Assembly: GCA_001600455.1 (NCBI GenBank)
Contig: BCKC01000006.1
Coordinates: 620,001-684,000 of the forward strand
Reading direction: 5' to 3'
Length of the DNA stretch: 64,000 nt
DNA from: Endocalyx cinctus
Lineage: Eukaryota; Ascomycota; Sordariomycetes; Amphisphaeriales; Apiosporaceae
Of the stretch, positions 12,454-23,068 are shown in pieces. The position numbers were made by a program, and so were the translations under genes. Position 1 is the stretch's first letter, and every line of letters begins with the position of its first letter. The notes under the pieces are model-generated. The model saw only the letters and a list, made by a program, of their open reading frames with translations. It did not search any database and was not told where the DNA came from.

Positions 12454-13423
12454 ATGGATCCGTCCGGCTTTTACATGCAGTATCTCGAAAGTAAGTGGTA
12501 GTGATTTTTATTTTTTTATTTTATCTCTTAATTTTTATTATTGTCATTATTATACTTGCTCCCTTTTTACTCGACTTTCTCTCAGCCTTGGTGAACCTGC
12601 GTGTTCTTTTCCAATCATTCTTCGACGAAGCGTACACCGTGGTGGGGCTGAACGACGGGAGTTCGTCTTACACACGTGGGCAACCAGAAACCCCTGCATC
12701 GCCAGACAAGACGTGCAGGCTGCCATCATCGTTCCTGCCGCAGATAATTATGATGTTGTCAAACCCCACGTTCCCCGGAGCTCGCGTGTGAAAACCGAAT
12801 CCGCCTAGTTTTTTGTTTTTCTTTGCCTTGAAAAGAAAGAAAAAAATCTGGGGCGAGGTTAAACTGCTCTGTATCGTTGGGTTGTCATGCATATATTACC
12901 CTTCGATCTTGATCGCGTCATCAAGGCTGCATAGGTTGCAGTTGCATTCCGCAGCGAAGCATTGGCGAGAAACGTGGGAGGGCCAAAAAAAAAAATGAAG
13001 ATCAGCTATTCGAGGATCAGCAAATTTGCTAACTGTGGAAAACCAATAGGCTTGTGCCGACGCCGTGGATGGCGAGACCCTTCGTACGAGATGTACAAGG
13101 ACCTCAGCGGCTTCACATGCCTGGTCCTGGTCAACGGACGCGAGTACCAGACGGACCTGGCGTACGAATCGGAATATTTAGCCCAAGAGAACGCGGCCAT
13201 GAGGGCGTTCATGGTGTGCCGGAATTTCTCCGTCAATGGAGGCATGCTCGCCCGGAACGGTATCGTCCAGGGTCTCCCGGCCAATGAGTCCGGCAGGCGA
13301 AAGCACAAGTCCTCTCGTCATGCAACTTCCAGCCACCATCACAGCACTGGGCACAGGGAAACCCGCCACAGCAGCAGGTCCGGCCACCACTCAAGCAGCA
13401 GCTCGACCACTTCCTTCGAGTGA
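12454..13423 (+). CDS. Small single-dsRBD protein with His/Ser-rich tail
   Basis: Two exons, 12454-12490 and 13050-13423, encode 136 aa. The join gives MDPSGFYMQYLE-SLCRRRGWRDPSYEMY, continuing to GFTCLVLVNGREYQT and LAQENAAMRAFMVC: an alpha-beta-beta-beta-alpha dsRNA-binding fold (GW.DP.YE, F.C.V.VNGR.Y.T, A.ENAAMRA) over about residues 5-75. A short segment, NFSVNGGMLARNGIVQGLPA, follows, and then a tail rich in Lys, Arg, His and Ser. The intron is unusually long (559 nt) with a good donor (GTAAGTGG) and branch/acceptor (GCTAAC to ATAG). An alternative acceptor at 12585 would give a short isoform ending at 12791 without the dsRBD. A probable role is RNA binding; no enzymatic domain is present. 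The partner and pathway are unknown. A perfect hairpin lies 21 nt after the stop. Confidence 0.75.
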
Positions 13424-13444
13424 AGTGAGGCGAGGCTGCCAGCT

Positions 13445-13468
13445 AGCTAGTTAGCCAGCTAACTAGCT
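13445..13468 (+). terminator. Perfect 11-bp hairpin just after the dsRBD stop codon
   Basis: AGCTAGTTAGC (13445-13455) is followed after 2 nt by its exact reverse complement (13458-13468). It lies 21 nt past the stop codon, so in the presumed 3' UTR, and a further CCCC-AA-GGGG inverted repeat follows at about 13473-13482, before an A-tract. In a fungal mRNA it would be a 3' UTR structural element and not a bacterial-type terminator; the label is the closest available type. Function is unknown. Confidence 0.5.
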
Positions 13469-16400
13469 TTGGCCCCAAGGGGAAAAAAAAAGACTGTGGC
13501 AAAATTTATTCCCTTGTTTTTTTTTTAACTCTCTCTATACTCCCTTACCATGCAGGCACCTTTTTTTGACCACTCGGAAGTAATCTTTTAAATTCCCATC
13601 CAGGACTGATTGGATGACAACTCGATTTCCAGTGGATACGAAAAAAAAAACAAAGGAGATCAAATGAGATTGGAGAACGCACAACCTAGTATTACTATTA
13701 CACTCGCACAGGAAGAGATCAAAAAGGAGAATGTCGTTCCGAGCAAAGGGGTCAAAAACTCTATTATTTTTTTTTGACAGGGATATTTTTTCTTCTTAAT
13801 TTTTGCTTTATACACGTGGTGAAGCTTCACAGCTTATCCCCCCGATCCTTTTTTTTATTAGGCATATATCCTCGGGGTTTTTTTTTTTTTTTATCGAAAT
13901 TAAATTCCGCATTGTTTTTTTTTTTTCATTTTAATCTTACTATTTTAAAATCAATGAGAAGAAAGCGATGAGAAGAAAAAGACGCAACAAAGATTTGATT
14001 ACGAGGAATAGGAGAGAGAGAGAGAAAAGGAGAGAGGTTTTAAGAAGGGAAAGAAAAATTGCATAACACTGACGAATTTTACGACCTTAACGAAACGAGA
14101 CTTTTTTTATTCATTATTTCTATCTCACGACTTTTACGAAAACAACAAAAATTTAATCCCCCAAAAATGCCAAGCATTTCTTTTTTCCTTTATCAAAAAA
14201 TTTTTGGCCGTTGGAAAATTGTCGCTTGATTGATTTCACTCATTTCTCCTTCGATCAATCTTTTTTCCGTACCCGGGATGAGGAGTTTCCCTAAGGGATC
14301 TTGGGACCAGGCTCGGTCTCATTGGATTGGACCACCCCTTTATTTTATCTGGAGACCTAGATCATATGCCATCAGCCTGGAAACACCCTCATAGCCTCGG
14401 TGCTTGACCGTCATCTTTCCGAGGAAGGAAATGTCTTTCGGCCAATATGCGATTGCGGAATACCACAACTTTATCGCGCGGCGCTCTTTCATTCATAACC
14501 CCCCTTTTTTGCTCTCTATTGGGATAGATATTTGATCTTGTTTTATTTTTCTCAGTTTCCTTTTGGTGCGTTGGGAAGAAAAAGGGGATAACTGCGGAAA
14601 ACCTAAAAGGATGTTAGCGAGACTTTGGAGGCTTGCTCTACGGTCTCTCTTCTCCTTGTATGGGAGGGGGGAAAAAAACTTCTAGACGTTACGTTAGTGG
14701 GAGGAAATCCTTCATTTAATTTTAAGGGAAAAAAAAAAGAAAAGACAAAAAGTTCTTAAAAAAATAAGTGTGTTGTTTTTCATTTAATTTTCGAGAAGTA
14801 GGATGAGGAGGAGGAGCTTTCATCTACGGTCCAAAAGAAGAAGGGTAAAAAAGGAAATTCATCGGTGTTCACGCAAAAAAAAAAGGAGAGGTCGATGATG
14901 ATGTTCATGACGAAGATGACTTATCCCTTTCCTTACTTTCAATGATGAAGTTACGGCTATCATGATGAATCAACTTAGAACGGGGAAAGAAGAGAAAGGG
15001 GGGCCGGGGAAGAAGGATCTTAAAAAAAAGGGAACAGAAAAGTCAGGGAGGAGAAGAAGTAAGAGGGAAGAAGAAAAATGGTTGATGAAAACTCTCCTTT
15101 TTTTCCTCTTATACGTAACGTTTTTATGATCGAATTTCTTTTTATATTAACATCCTTTTTTTTCCATACGTTCTTCCCCCTCCCATTCTTTACTCATTAC
15201 GTTGGGAAGTACTGCAAAAAAAGAAGAAATGAATGAATGAATGCCCTGTCATCTTTTTTTGACTGATAGACAAGAAAACTGAGAGAGAGAGAGAGAGCAA
15301 GAGAGAAAACGCGACGACAGGGAAGGAAAGGTGGTTTACTTTGATTTGATTTTCTTATTATTTTCCTATAATATTTTTTTATTTTTTACACAGCTGCCCT
15401 CAGGAGCAGATCATGACTGATGAAATGAGACTATGACAAGAATTTACTTTTTAACTACTTACGAAACTTTGACGAATAAAAATTACATTCAAGAATATAA
15501 TCAAGTGGTCTCACTCTCCCTTGCTGTGACAAAAAAAAATTTGATGCCTACTTTTGAACGTGACGAGTGAAGTGATTAGGGCTGTGTTCTATTTGTCTAA
15601 CCAGCCAACCAGATACGATAACGGTCGAGTATAAGATTTTTCTATCACGAAGCTACGATAATCAAGTGAACGTAATAAATTTCCGGTTTTTGGTGATGGG
15701 GGAAAAAAAAAGAGGAGACGAAACTAATAGTGTAGCCAGGTGAAGACAGAGTAAGGGATATGATTGGACTAGACGGCGTTAAAGAAAGAGGCTCAAGTTG
15801 AGTCACTTACGACGAATGACACGAGACGAGACGAGATGAAAGGTCGAAGCCTAGTTTGATTCCAAGGTCAAAATCCACACGTGCTCTCTCTTTCCTCCTT
15901 CGGTACCCGGGCGTATAAGGCGTATACTAGGTAGGTGAGGTCATGTCTCAGCCCGGGGGAGGGGGGGAGAGATGGGTGGGTGGGAAAAGATAACCAGGTG
16001 TACGGGTACCTTGCAGTTTGTCTTCTTTTTCTTTTTTTTCTTCTTGCCCAGTAAATTCTATCACCAGTCAGATCAAATCAATGTGTCGAACATATATGGG
16101 CCATTCTTTTTTTATTTTTAATCGTCGTAGGGGGTCGGCCAAAAGGTACGTGTATGTACTGTAGCGTAGATGCGTGTCGCACGTACACACCATCAAATCA
16201 CAGTTCATCACACCCTCCATCATCTCTCGAATCACATCACCAGCCTTCTCTCGCTACCAGGTTTATATCCTTTTTTTTTTTTTTTTCCTTGACGAAAAAA
16301 GAATCCACACACACCTCCTCCACCTTTTTTTTTTTTTTTTTTGGCGCCTTGGTTTTTTTTTTCTTCTTCAGCAGACACCGGAAGAAGAGCCGGAATTTTT

Positions 16401-18834
16401 TTTTTTCTTTTTAGATACCAAGACTTATAAAAAAAAAAGTAGACCGTTTGACACATCTTGGGAGGCAAGAAAAGAAAAGAAAAGCAAGGTAAGCAAAAAA
16501 AGAGCCGCCCGGATGTTGATTCCCGGTTCTACGGATCGTCAATGAACGGGGGAGGGGGAAACCGCTCTTCTGAATCGGGATTGGTTACTTTACCGTGGGC
16601 GGCTCTTTCTTGTTGAGAGATTTCATCACTTGACCCTGATTTTTTTTTTTTCTCTTGAGTCTTCGTCACGGGCGGGTCCTGATCGGTTGGATTTTACGAG
16701 GTTTTTTTTGTAAACTTATAAAGCTGTGTCTAGTATATATTAAATAGATGACGTGAATAGGGCAAAGAAAGTTACAAAATAGAAAAACTTTTAACTAAAC
16801 GTGCGCAACAGAATGAGCGAATAGTACAGCTATATTGCTACATATCATCGCTCTACTAAGAACATCTAGACAGAGAAACAGACGCGAGGAAGGCTGTGTT
16901 TGAAATTCGACCGAGGTCGTGCTCGGGCCTTGAAATTTTGCCACTCGGACAAAAAAACTTGACTTCTCTTCCAGGGCTGAATGAAGATTCACTCCGGGAT
17001 CTGATCTGGTCAGCCGTCACTTTTTCTCTGTTCTGTCCACGGGTCTATCACGGAACATGGAACATTCTAAGTTTCTTGGAACTATAAAATCTTATCTTCG
17101 AGTTCGTCCCTTATCTAGATAGCTTACGTAACTTAGGGCTGGACCTCGAACGAACGAACGGTGGCTTCGAGACAATTTATGTGATGTTAGTCGTACGACA
17201 TGGACCTTGCATATGCGTTATACGCAACATTGATTTATTTCATTCAATCAATTGCGATATTTTTATCGCATGCAAGGTAATTCGTTCGCTTTATAGAGTA
17301 GGCGTATTATAGAGTACATATTCCTCCCTTACATATTCGTTCAATCTCATGATTATATTGCCATTTCGTATTGAATATCGGATGAGCTGATTGCTGACCA
17401 TACTTTGTTCGGCCGGTTTGGTGTGGCAAGAATACCAATACGTATTCTCTTTCTACTCTACACGTAAGAAGAAGAATAAGAACAAAAACCGGTTGGTTGG
17501 CTTCGTGTTTAAAAGTACATAGGATACGGATACAATACGTACCTATTTAGCACTTATTTGTCTAATACGAACAATGAGAAGAAAACAAAACAAAACAAAA
17601 CAAGGTTTGTTCTTTAATAGCTCATTTGGAAAAGGCCGGAATAAAAAAGGGGGTAAGATGGGGAAAGGTCACCTGAATTGATTGGATTGTACAAATCCAT
17701 TGATCTACCTTTTTTTTTCTCTCTCGTGATGATCATCATTGAGATATATGAAACGGTAAGAAAATAAATAAATAAATCATACTTTGAATTTGAGGTATTT
17801 GACTTTATTAGGTTACCATCATACAATAGTAATAAGCCAATGTTCAATCTGTCAGACTTTATATATCACAAGACTGACCCTTTTTTTTTTTTGTAGTAAA
17901 GTTTGTTCGAGTTGGCGATTACAGTAGGTACGGCGAGCGATGTCAGAATAATTAAAGATCGGCCTGTCTGCTTGTCAGGAACACGAGCCACGGAAATCTT
18001 CGTAATGGACACGCGTGGAGATTCGGGCTCGATGATTGGTCGAATAGACCTGTCTTATTTCCTAATTTGTCTTGTATCGTGATATTTGCTTGAAGTACCT
18101 TGCCTTACATATACCTACACAGCCTACATACTACGGTACAAGGTAGTAAAGCAGCATCATAACATTCTAATAGGGTATGCACTTAGTATACTTAGGTAGT
18201 ATTTAACGTATACAACCATTATACTACAGCGATGTCGAGCCCCCTGACACCTTTGTAATTATAGTGGATTCTTAGGGGGGAACATGTATGAAGTTAAACC
18301 CCATTGAATTAAAATCTTCGAGGCCCTGCTCATTTACGCCGTTTATGGTAAATTACACAATGCCATAATAATAAGTGTCAAAGGGTGGAAAGGGGTACGA
18401 CGTACAAGATTTTATTAATAAAAATAAAAATAAATAAGAAAAGAGAAAAGACAGATTGTTCTTTTATTCTTTTTAACCTCTAAATATCTACTAAATAGTA
18501 CTTTTATTCGATCTACAATTAATGATATATAAATTGGTTTAAAACTTCAACTAAGGAAAAGGATACTCTGAGTACTTTTTATAAGTGGTAGTAGTTAGTA
18601 TTGGCAGCCGCACATCGTGCATTCTCAACACTTTAGCGCTCCTCCACTTTGCAGATCATTGAAATAACGAACATTCGTCTCCCTTGTACACCTTTCTTCC
18701 CCTCTTCGAGGCCAGATCGCCACACCCTTTCAACAACATCAAGATAGCTTCATTGATCGAAAACATTCATTCGTTTCTACCGGCTGTTGTCAATCATTAT
18801 CTACTTCTCTAACCGTTAATCAATTACTGTCAAA
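13469..18834. other. 5.4-kb low-complexity desert
   Basis: No gene is supported. Much of 13.4-16.8 kb is made of strand-asymmetric blocks: runs of T with C (pyrimidine) alternating with runs of A with G (purine), many mononucleotide tracts of 8-18, a GAAT repeat near 15230, a GA repeat near 15283 and an ACGAG repeat near 15826. All ORFs in it are translations of these tracts. A cloverleaf-like foldable segment at 17204-17278 is listed separately, and AAAAC repeats occur at about 17583-17602. The last 200 bases (CT-rich) form the leader of the guanylyltransferase gene. Confidence 0.55.
17204..17278. ncRNA. Cloverleaf-like foldable segment, possible structured RNA or tiny inverted-repeat element
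   Basis: ACCTTGCA (17204-17211) pairs perfectly with TGCAAGGT (17271-17278). Inside lie three further perfect stems in series: TGCGT/ACGCA (17214-17226, 3-nt loop), ATTGA/TCAAT (17229-17248, 10-nt loop) and TGCGATA/TATCGCA (17253-17270, TTTT loop). So 50 of 75 bases can pair in a four-way junction of tRNA size. No tRNA A-box or B-box consensus (GGTTCRANTCC) is present, so it is not a normal tRNA. It could be a structured RNA, a regulatory cruciform or the relic of a small inverted-repeat element. Strand is undetermined. Confidence 0.35.
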
Positions 18835-20210
18835 ATGAAGGGTATGTCACCATTAACAGCTCACTCCTTAATCCCTGGAAGGGGAAGAAAAAAAAAAAGC
18901 AAAAAGGAAGACCCTTAAAATGCTAATGTTTGCTTTGTTACAACAGCTCTCATTCTCGTCGGCGGCTTCGGTACGCGTTTGCGACCTTTGGTACGTTCTA
19001 CTCCGTATCTCTTTCGTAATTGTTAAATAATGAAAATGCAATACCTAACATGGATGTTCTTCCCCAATAGACCCTTACCATGCCTAAGCCCTTGGTCGAA
19101 TTCTGCAACAAGCCTATGATCCTCCACCAGATCGAGGCTCTCGCTGCCGTTGGCGTTACTGACGTCGTATTGGCCGTCAACTATCGACCTGAGATTATGG
19201 AGCGCGTATTGAAAGAGGTCAGTCAATTATTTTACAACCCCCCCCCCCTTTAAAAAGAGAAGAGAAGAAAAAAAGGAGCGTCCAGTAAGCTGACCGATCA
19301 TTCGGTGTAGTACGAAGATGAGCTTGGCGTAAAAATCCACTTCTCCCTCGAGAACGAACCCTTAGGTACCGCCGGTCCCCTTAAGCTTGCCGAAGATATC
19401 CTCGCCAAGAACGACGAGCCATTCTTTGTCTTGAACTCGGACGTCACGTGCGAGTTTCCTTTCCAGCAGCTTGCCGACTTCCACAAAAATCACGGTGACG
19501 AGGGTACCATTTGCGTGACCAAGGTCGAGGAGCCTTCCAAGTACGGTGTCATTGTACACAAGCCCAACCACCCTTCTCGTATCGACCGATTCGTAGAAAA
19601 GCCTATCGAGTTCGTCGGTAACCGAATCAACGCCGGTCTGTACATTTTCAACACGTCAATTCTCAGCCGTATCGAGAAGAACCGACCCACTTCGATCGAG
19701 CAGGAGACGTTCCCCGCCATCGTTCGCGAGGGCCAGCTACACTCGTTTGATCTCGAAGGCTTCTGGATGGACGTCGGTCAGCCCAAGGATTACTTGACGG
19801 GCATGACCCTATACCTCTCCTCTCTCACCAAGAAGGGTTCGAAGCTGCTCACCCCTCCCACCGAGCCATTCGTTCACGTAGGCAACGTCATGATCGACGA
19901 GACTGCTAAGATCGGCAAGAACTGCCGTATCGGACCTAACGTTGTTATCGGCAAGGGTGTCACTATTGGCGACGGCGTACGTCTCCAAAGGTGTACCCTC
20001 TTGCCCGGCTCGAAGGTCAAGGATCACGCTTGGATCAAGAGCACTATTGTCGGCTGGAACAGCACCGTCGGCAAGTGGGCTCGTCTAGAGAACGTTACCG
20101 TCCTCGGAGATGATGTCACTATCGGTGACGAGATTTACGTCAACGGTGGTAGCGTTCTACCTCACAAGAGTATCAAGGCGAACGTTGATGTGCCAGCCAT
20201 CATCATGTAA
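18835..20210 (+). CDS. mpg1: Mannose-1-phosphate guanylyltransferase (GDP-mannose pyrophosphorylase)
   Basis: Makes GDP-mannose from mannose-1-phosphate and GTP in the cytosol, feeding protein glycosylation, GPI anchors and cell-wall mannan. Four exons: 18835-18841, 18947-18990, 19071-19217, 19311-20210, giving 365 aa, the usual family length. The nucleotidyltransferase signature is near the N-terminus ([20 protein letters not shown], residues 8-27), followed by LNSDVTC, RFVEKP and [10 protein letters not shown]. The C-terminal part shows left-handed beta-helix hexapeptide repeats ([20 protein letters not shown]). The first coding exon is only 7 nt (ATG AAG G), typical of a start placed on a mini-exon. 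Intron 2 contains a TACTCCGTA word (18999-19007). I see no broken motif; identification is firm. Confidence 0.97.
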
Positions 20211-23068
20211 ATGATGTTTTTGCTATCACCACTCCTCCGCCTTTTTTATCGCATTCTACTTCTGCTAGGTGGTTTTAATAATGGAAGCCCGAGCGCGGGC
20301 TTTCAAACCATTTTCGACATCTTTATGTGTACGATTTCGTAATACTTGAAACGATTTGTCCTTCAACCTCACGAAACTCTCTTCTCAGCATTTTTCTTGC
20401 AAGGGTTCATTCACGTTGGGCGGCGGCGTTCGGGGTTTGATATACGAACAAAAATGTCGTGTAAGCACGACGACTCTTAATCAGGTATTTGAAAAAAAAA
20501 AAAAAAAAAGAAAGAGTTACCTTTATAGGAGAAGGATGACTATATTCCAGTAGAGCCACTGGCGCCTATAATATATACGCTCGGGATTTTCAGGCTTGCC
20601 TGATTGGTTTGTGGCGTACCACCCTACTTATCTACGAATCCTCGGGAAGCTAGTTTCTTTTTTTTTGGTCTTGTCGTGGGTTAGCCCTACGATTGAAATT
20701 TCTGTCGAGTAAAGTATGGAATTGGTGGAATTATATTGTCAAAAGATACCTGGGATGGTCTTATGAGTGAGCAGAAATCATGAGATAAGAGATCAACGGT
20801 ATCAAAAGAGGATGTTTTAAAAAATAATAATGCAAAAAAAGAGAAATTAATCAACTGAAATCGAGATGATGGGAAGAAGTCTTTGCGCCTATGAAAATAA
20901 GGACGAGGCTTTTTTTGCCGGGACCTCATTTTTTTAATTAGTTGCGATATGCCTTTGTTTTTTTCTGTTGCTCCGTAGGCAGTTGAGGCGTTCCATGTAT
21001 GCATGAACTACAGCAATGAAAATATCCCGTTGAATGAAATCCCTTTTTTCGAATCAAACTTGACCTGGTATGTTTGCCATTGAGAGGGTATAGGTTCCTC
21101 TTTTGGATTTGGGGGGATGAAGTGTAATGGAGTGGTGGAAGTTGAGCGATAAGGGGTATGTACGAAGGGTGTAGACTTGTGTGAAAAAAGAAAAAAAAAA
21201 AAAAAAAAAAAAAGGAAAGAAAGAAACCATGAGAATATAAGCCAAGTAGGTAAGAAGATATCTTCGTGGCCGTGGTCAAAAGGCTGTTGCTAGTTTTCCA
21301 CGGGCCTGCGATATAGAGCAAGTTGAATGGTAGTTAAAGGGGGTAGGTATGTGTATCGTCTACTATTAGTAACTGCGTTTATATAGTATAAGTAATATAT
21401 TGATTATATACCCAGTTCTCTCATACGCATACATATTCTCGAGGGAAGGTTGTGCGATATAGAGGCAGTTGAATGTTAGTTGAGGAAGATAGGTATGTAT
21501 GTCGTCTATTATTCTTAACTGCGTTTATATAGTATCAGTAATATGTTGGTTGTATACCCAGTTCTCCTATACGCATACATGTTCCCAAGGGAAGGTGGAG
21601 GTTGTTTCCTGGGGGTTACAAGTTGGGTGAAGGGTTTGTAGCAGCACGTGGGTTAATGGATCAACAGGTAATGGATAGTACTTGTAACAGCTGGGTAAAG
21701 GGAAGTCTCTCGGGAGGCAAACAATAATACAATAGGAATCAGATGTTCGTAATGATATGATGAGTGAATGTTGATAGGAAGGGAATGGGATATTTGGTCA
21801 TGGGACCCGTGACACTGTACTTTCGAAGTAGAGTTAAGGAGAATGGTAGATGGTTATAAGTGGGAGGGAGATGTTTTTCTTATGAGTTAATGGCAAGGAC
21901 AAAGCGTCTTCCGCATTGACTTGGGCGAGTTGGCAAGTTTGAATATGTTTTCCGAGTTTACGCAACTCCTAATATGTCAATTGGGATAGTAATGGAGCTT
22001 GTAGTAGTTAATGTCTTCATGGAAGGAGCTGCTAATGTAGGTTTCTATCCTAGCATCGCCGTAACAATGACTCTATTCATTCCGTAGAAATAACTAGAAA
22101 AGGGAATACAGGCTATAGGAAGGTTCCCCTCCTCATTGAAAGTGAATATCACCACAAGGAGTTCTCAATACGCTTAAAGCGCATTAACTTGGGATGCGCA
22201 TCGCACAAAGAAAACAGGTTGACGAAGTTTTCATCATTTTACATTGTATTGTTCTAATTATTTGACTCATTCCTTTTCAGTGAATGGGATTAAAGTTTTA
22301 TTGTTTTTCATCCATTGTAATTCGTGATCTGTGAAAGTGCAAGAGCAGAGTCATAAATATATATATACACACATACATGAAACACAACATAGAGTGAGCC
22401 ATACTCTTTAATGGAACAACCAGATGTGACAATAAAGTAGAAGAATACTTAAGCACAGTGAATGGATTAAGAATAACTATTTTCATACTTTAAAAACTTC
22501 CTTTTCTTTTTTTTAAAGTTTCTTCTATGTGATGCTATTCTTTTCCTCCACCAACACTAAAACCATCCATGGGACTTAAAAATCCTATAGTTTACTGATC
22601 AATCGGAGTAAACAATTAACAATTGAGAATTAGATACATCTAGATTTGTATTCTACTTCTTTTTCTCTATATATTCTCTGATCTTTCCCAATAACATTCT
22701 TCCCATTGTATTTGAGCAACTACTCTGTCTGCAGTAAAGCTCAGACCTAGCTACTGCTATAAAGACATACTTTTCCACCCAACCACCATTTTCTTCTCTC
22801 ACACCTTTTAAAATCACCTTTACCTCAATATTCTCAAAGATATTTGACTGTTAATAATTCAGTCTAAACTTTAACATATCTTGACATTATTGTGAGAAAA
22901 GAACCTGATACTATACTCAATAAGTACCCAACCTCCTTCAAAAGTGCGCAGAATGCTATTTTCATCTCTATACATCCACTATTTTTTTCTCTCCTATCCG
23001 TCTATTATTATAATTGCTAACGCTCCCCTTACAGATCGAGCATTCAGTCACATTAAAGACAAGAAACA
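20211..23068. other. Spacer with tandem duplication
   Basis: No gene is supported. A hairpin with 7-bp arms (AAGCCCG/CGGGCTT, 20285-20302) lies 75 nt after the guanylyltransferase stop, in its presumed 3' UTR. A 146-bp-period direct duplication lies at 21307-21597. A long A-tract occurs near 21190-21213. The last 300-400 bases are pyrimidine-rich with candidate branch/acceptor signals and probably act as promoter and leader for the gene at 23069. Confidence 0.5.
21307..21597. repeat. Two-copy imperfect tandem repeat, period about 146 bp
   Basis: Copy 1 (about 21307-21450) and copy 2 (about 21453-21597) align along their whole length. Both run through TGCGATATAGAG, a GTTGAATG tract, GGTATGT, ATCGTCTA or GTCGTCTA, TAACTGCGTTTATATAGTAT, ATACCCAGTTCTC, ACGCATACAT and GGGAAGGT. 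Differences are mostly single substitutions, many of them transitions, plus one or two small indels. No coding potential is seen in either copy. Confidence 0.85.

Noticed and set aside
12495..12791. 98-aa ORF in the dsRBD gene intron as a separate gene
   Set aside because: It begins within the intron just after the donor, has no family match, and is better explained as intronic sequence or an alternative exon.
16154..16545. ORFs rich in Phe, Ser and Lys in overlapping frames
   Set aside because: They are translations of T- and A-tracts; no domain, and frame choice is arbitrary.
17204..17278. Functional tRNA gene
   Set aside because: Cloverleaf-like pairing is present but the A- and B-box consensus and a plausible anticodon arm are missing.
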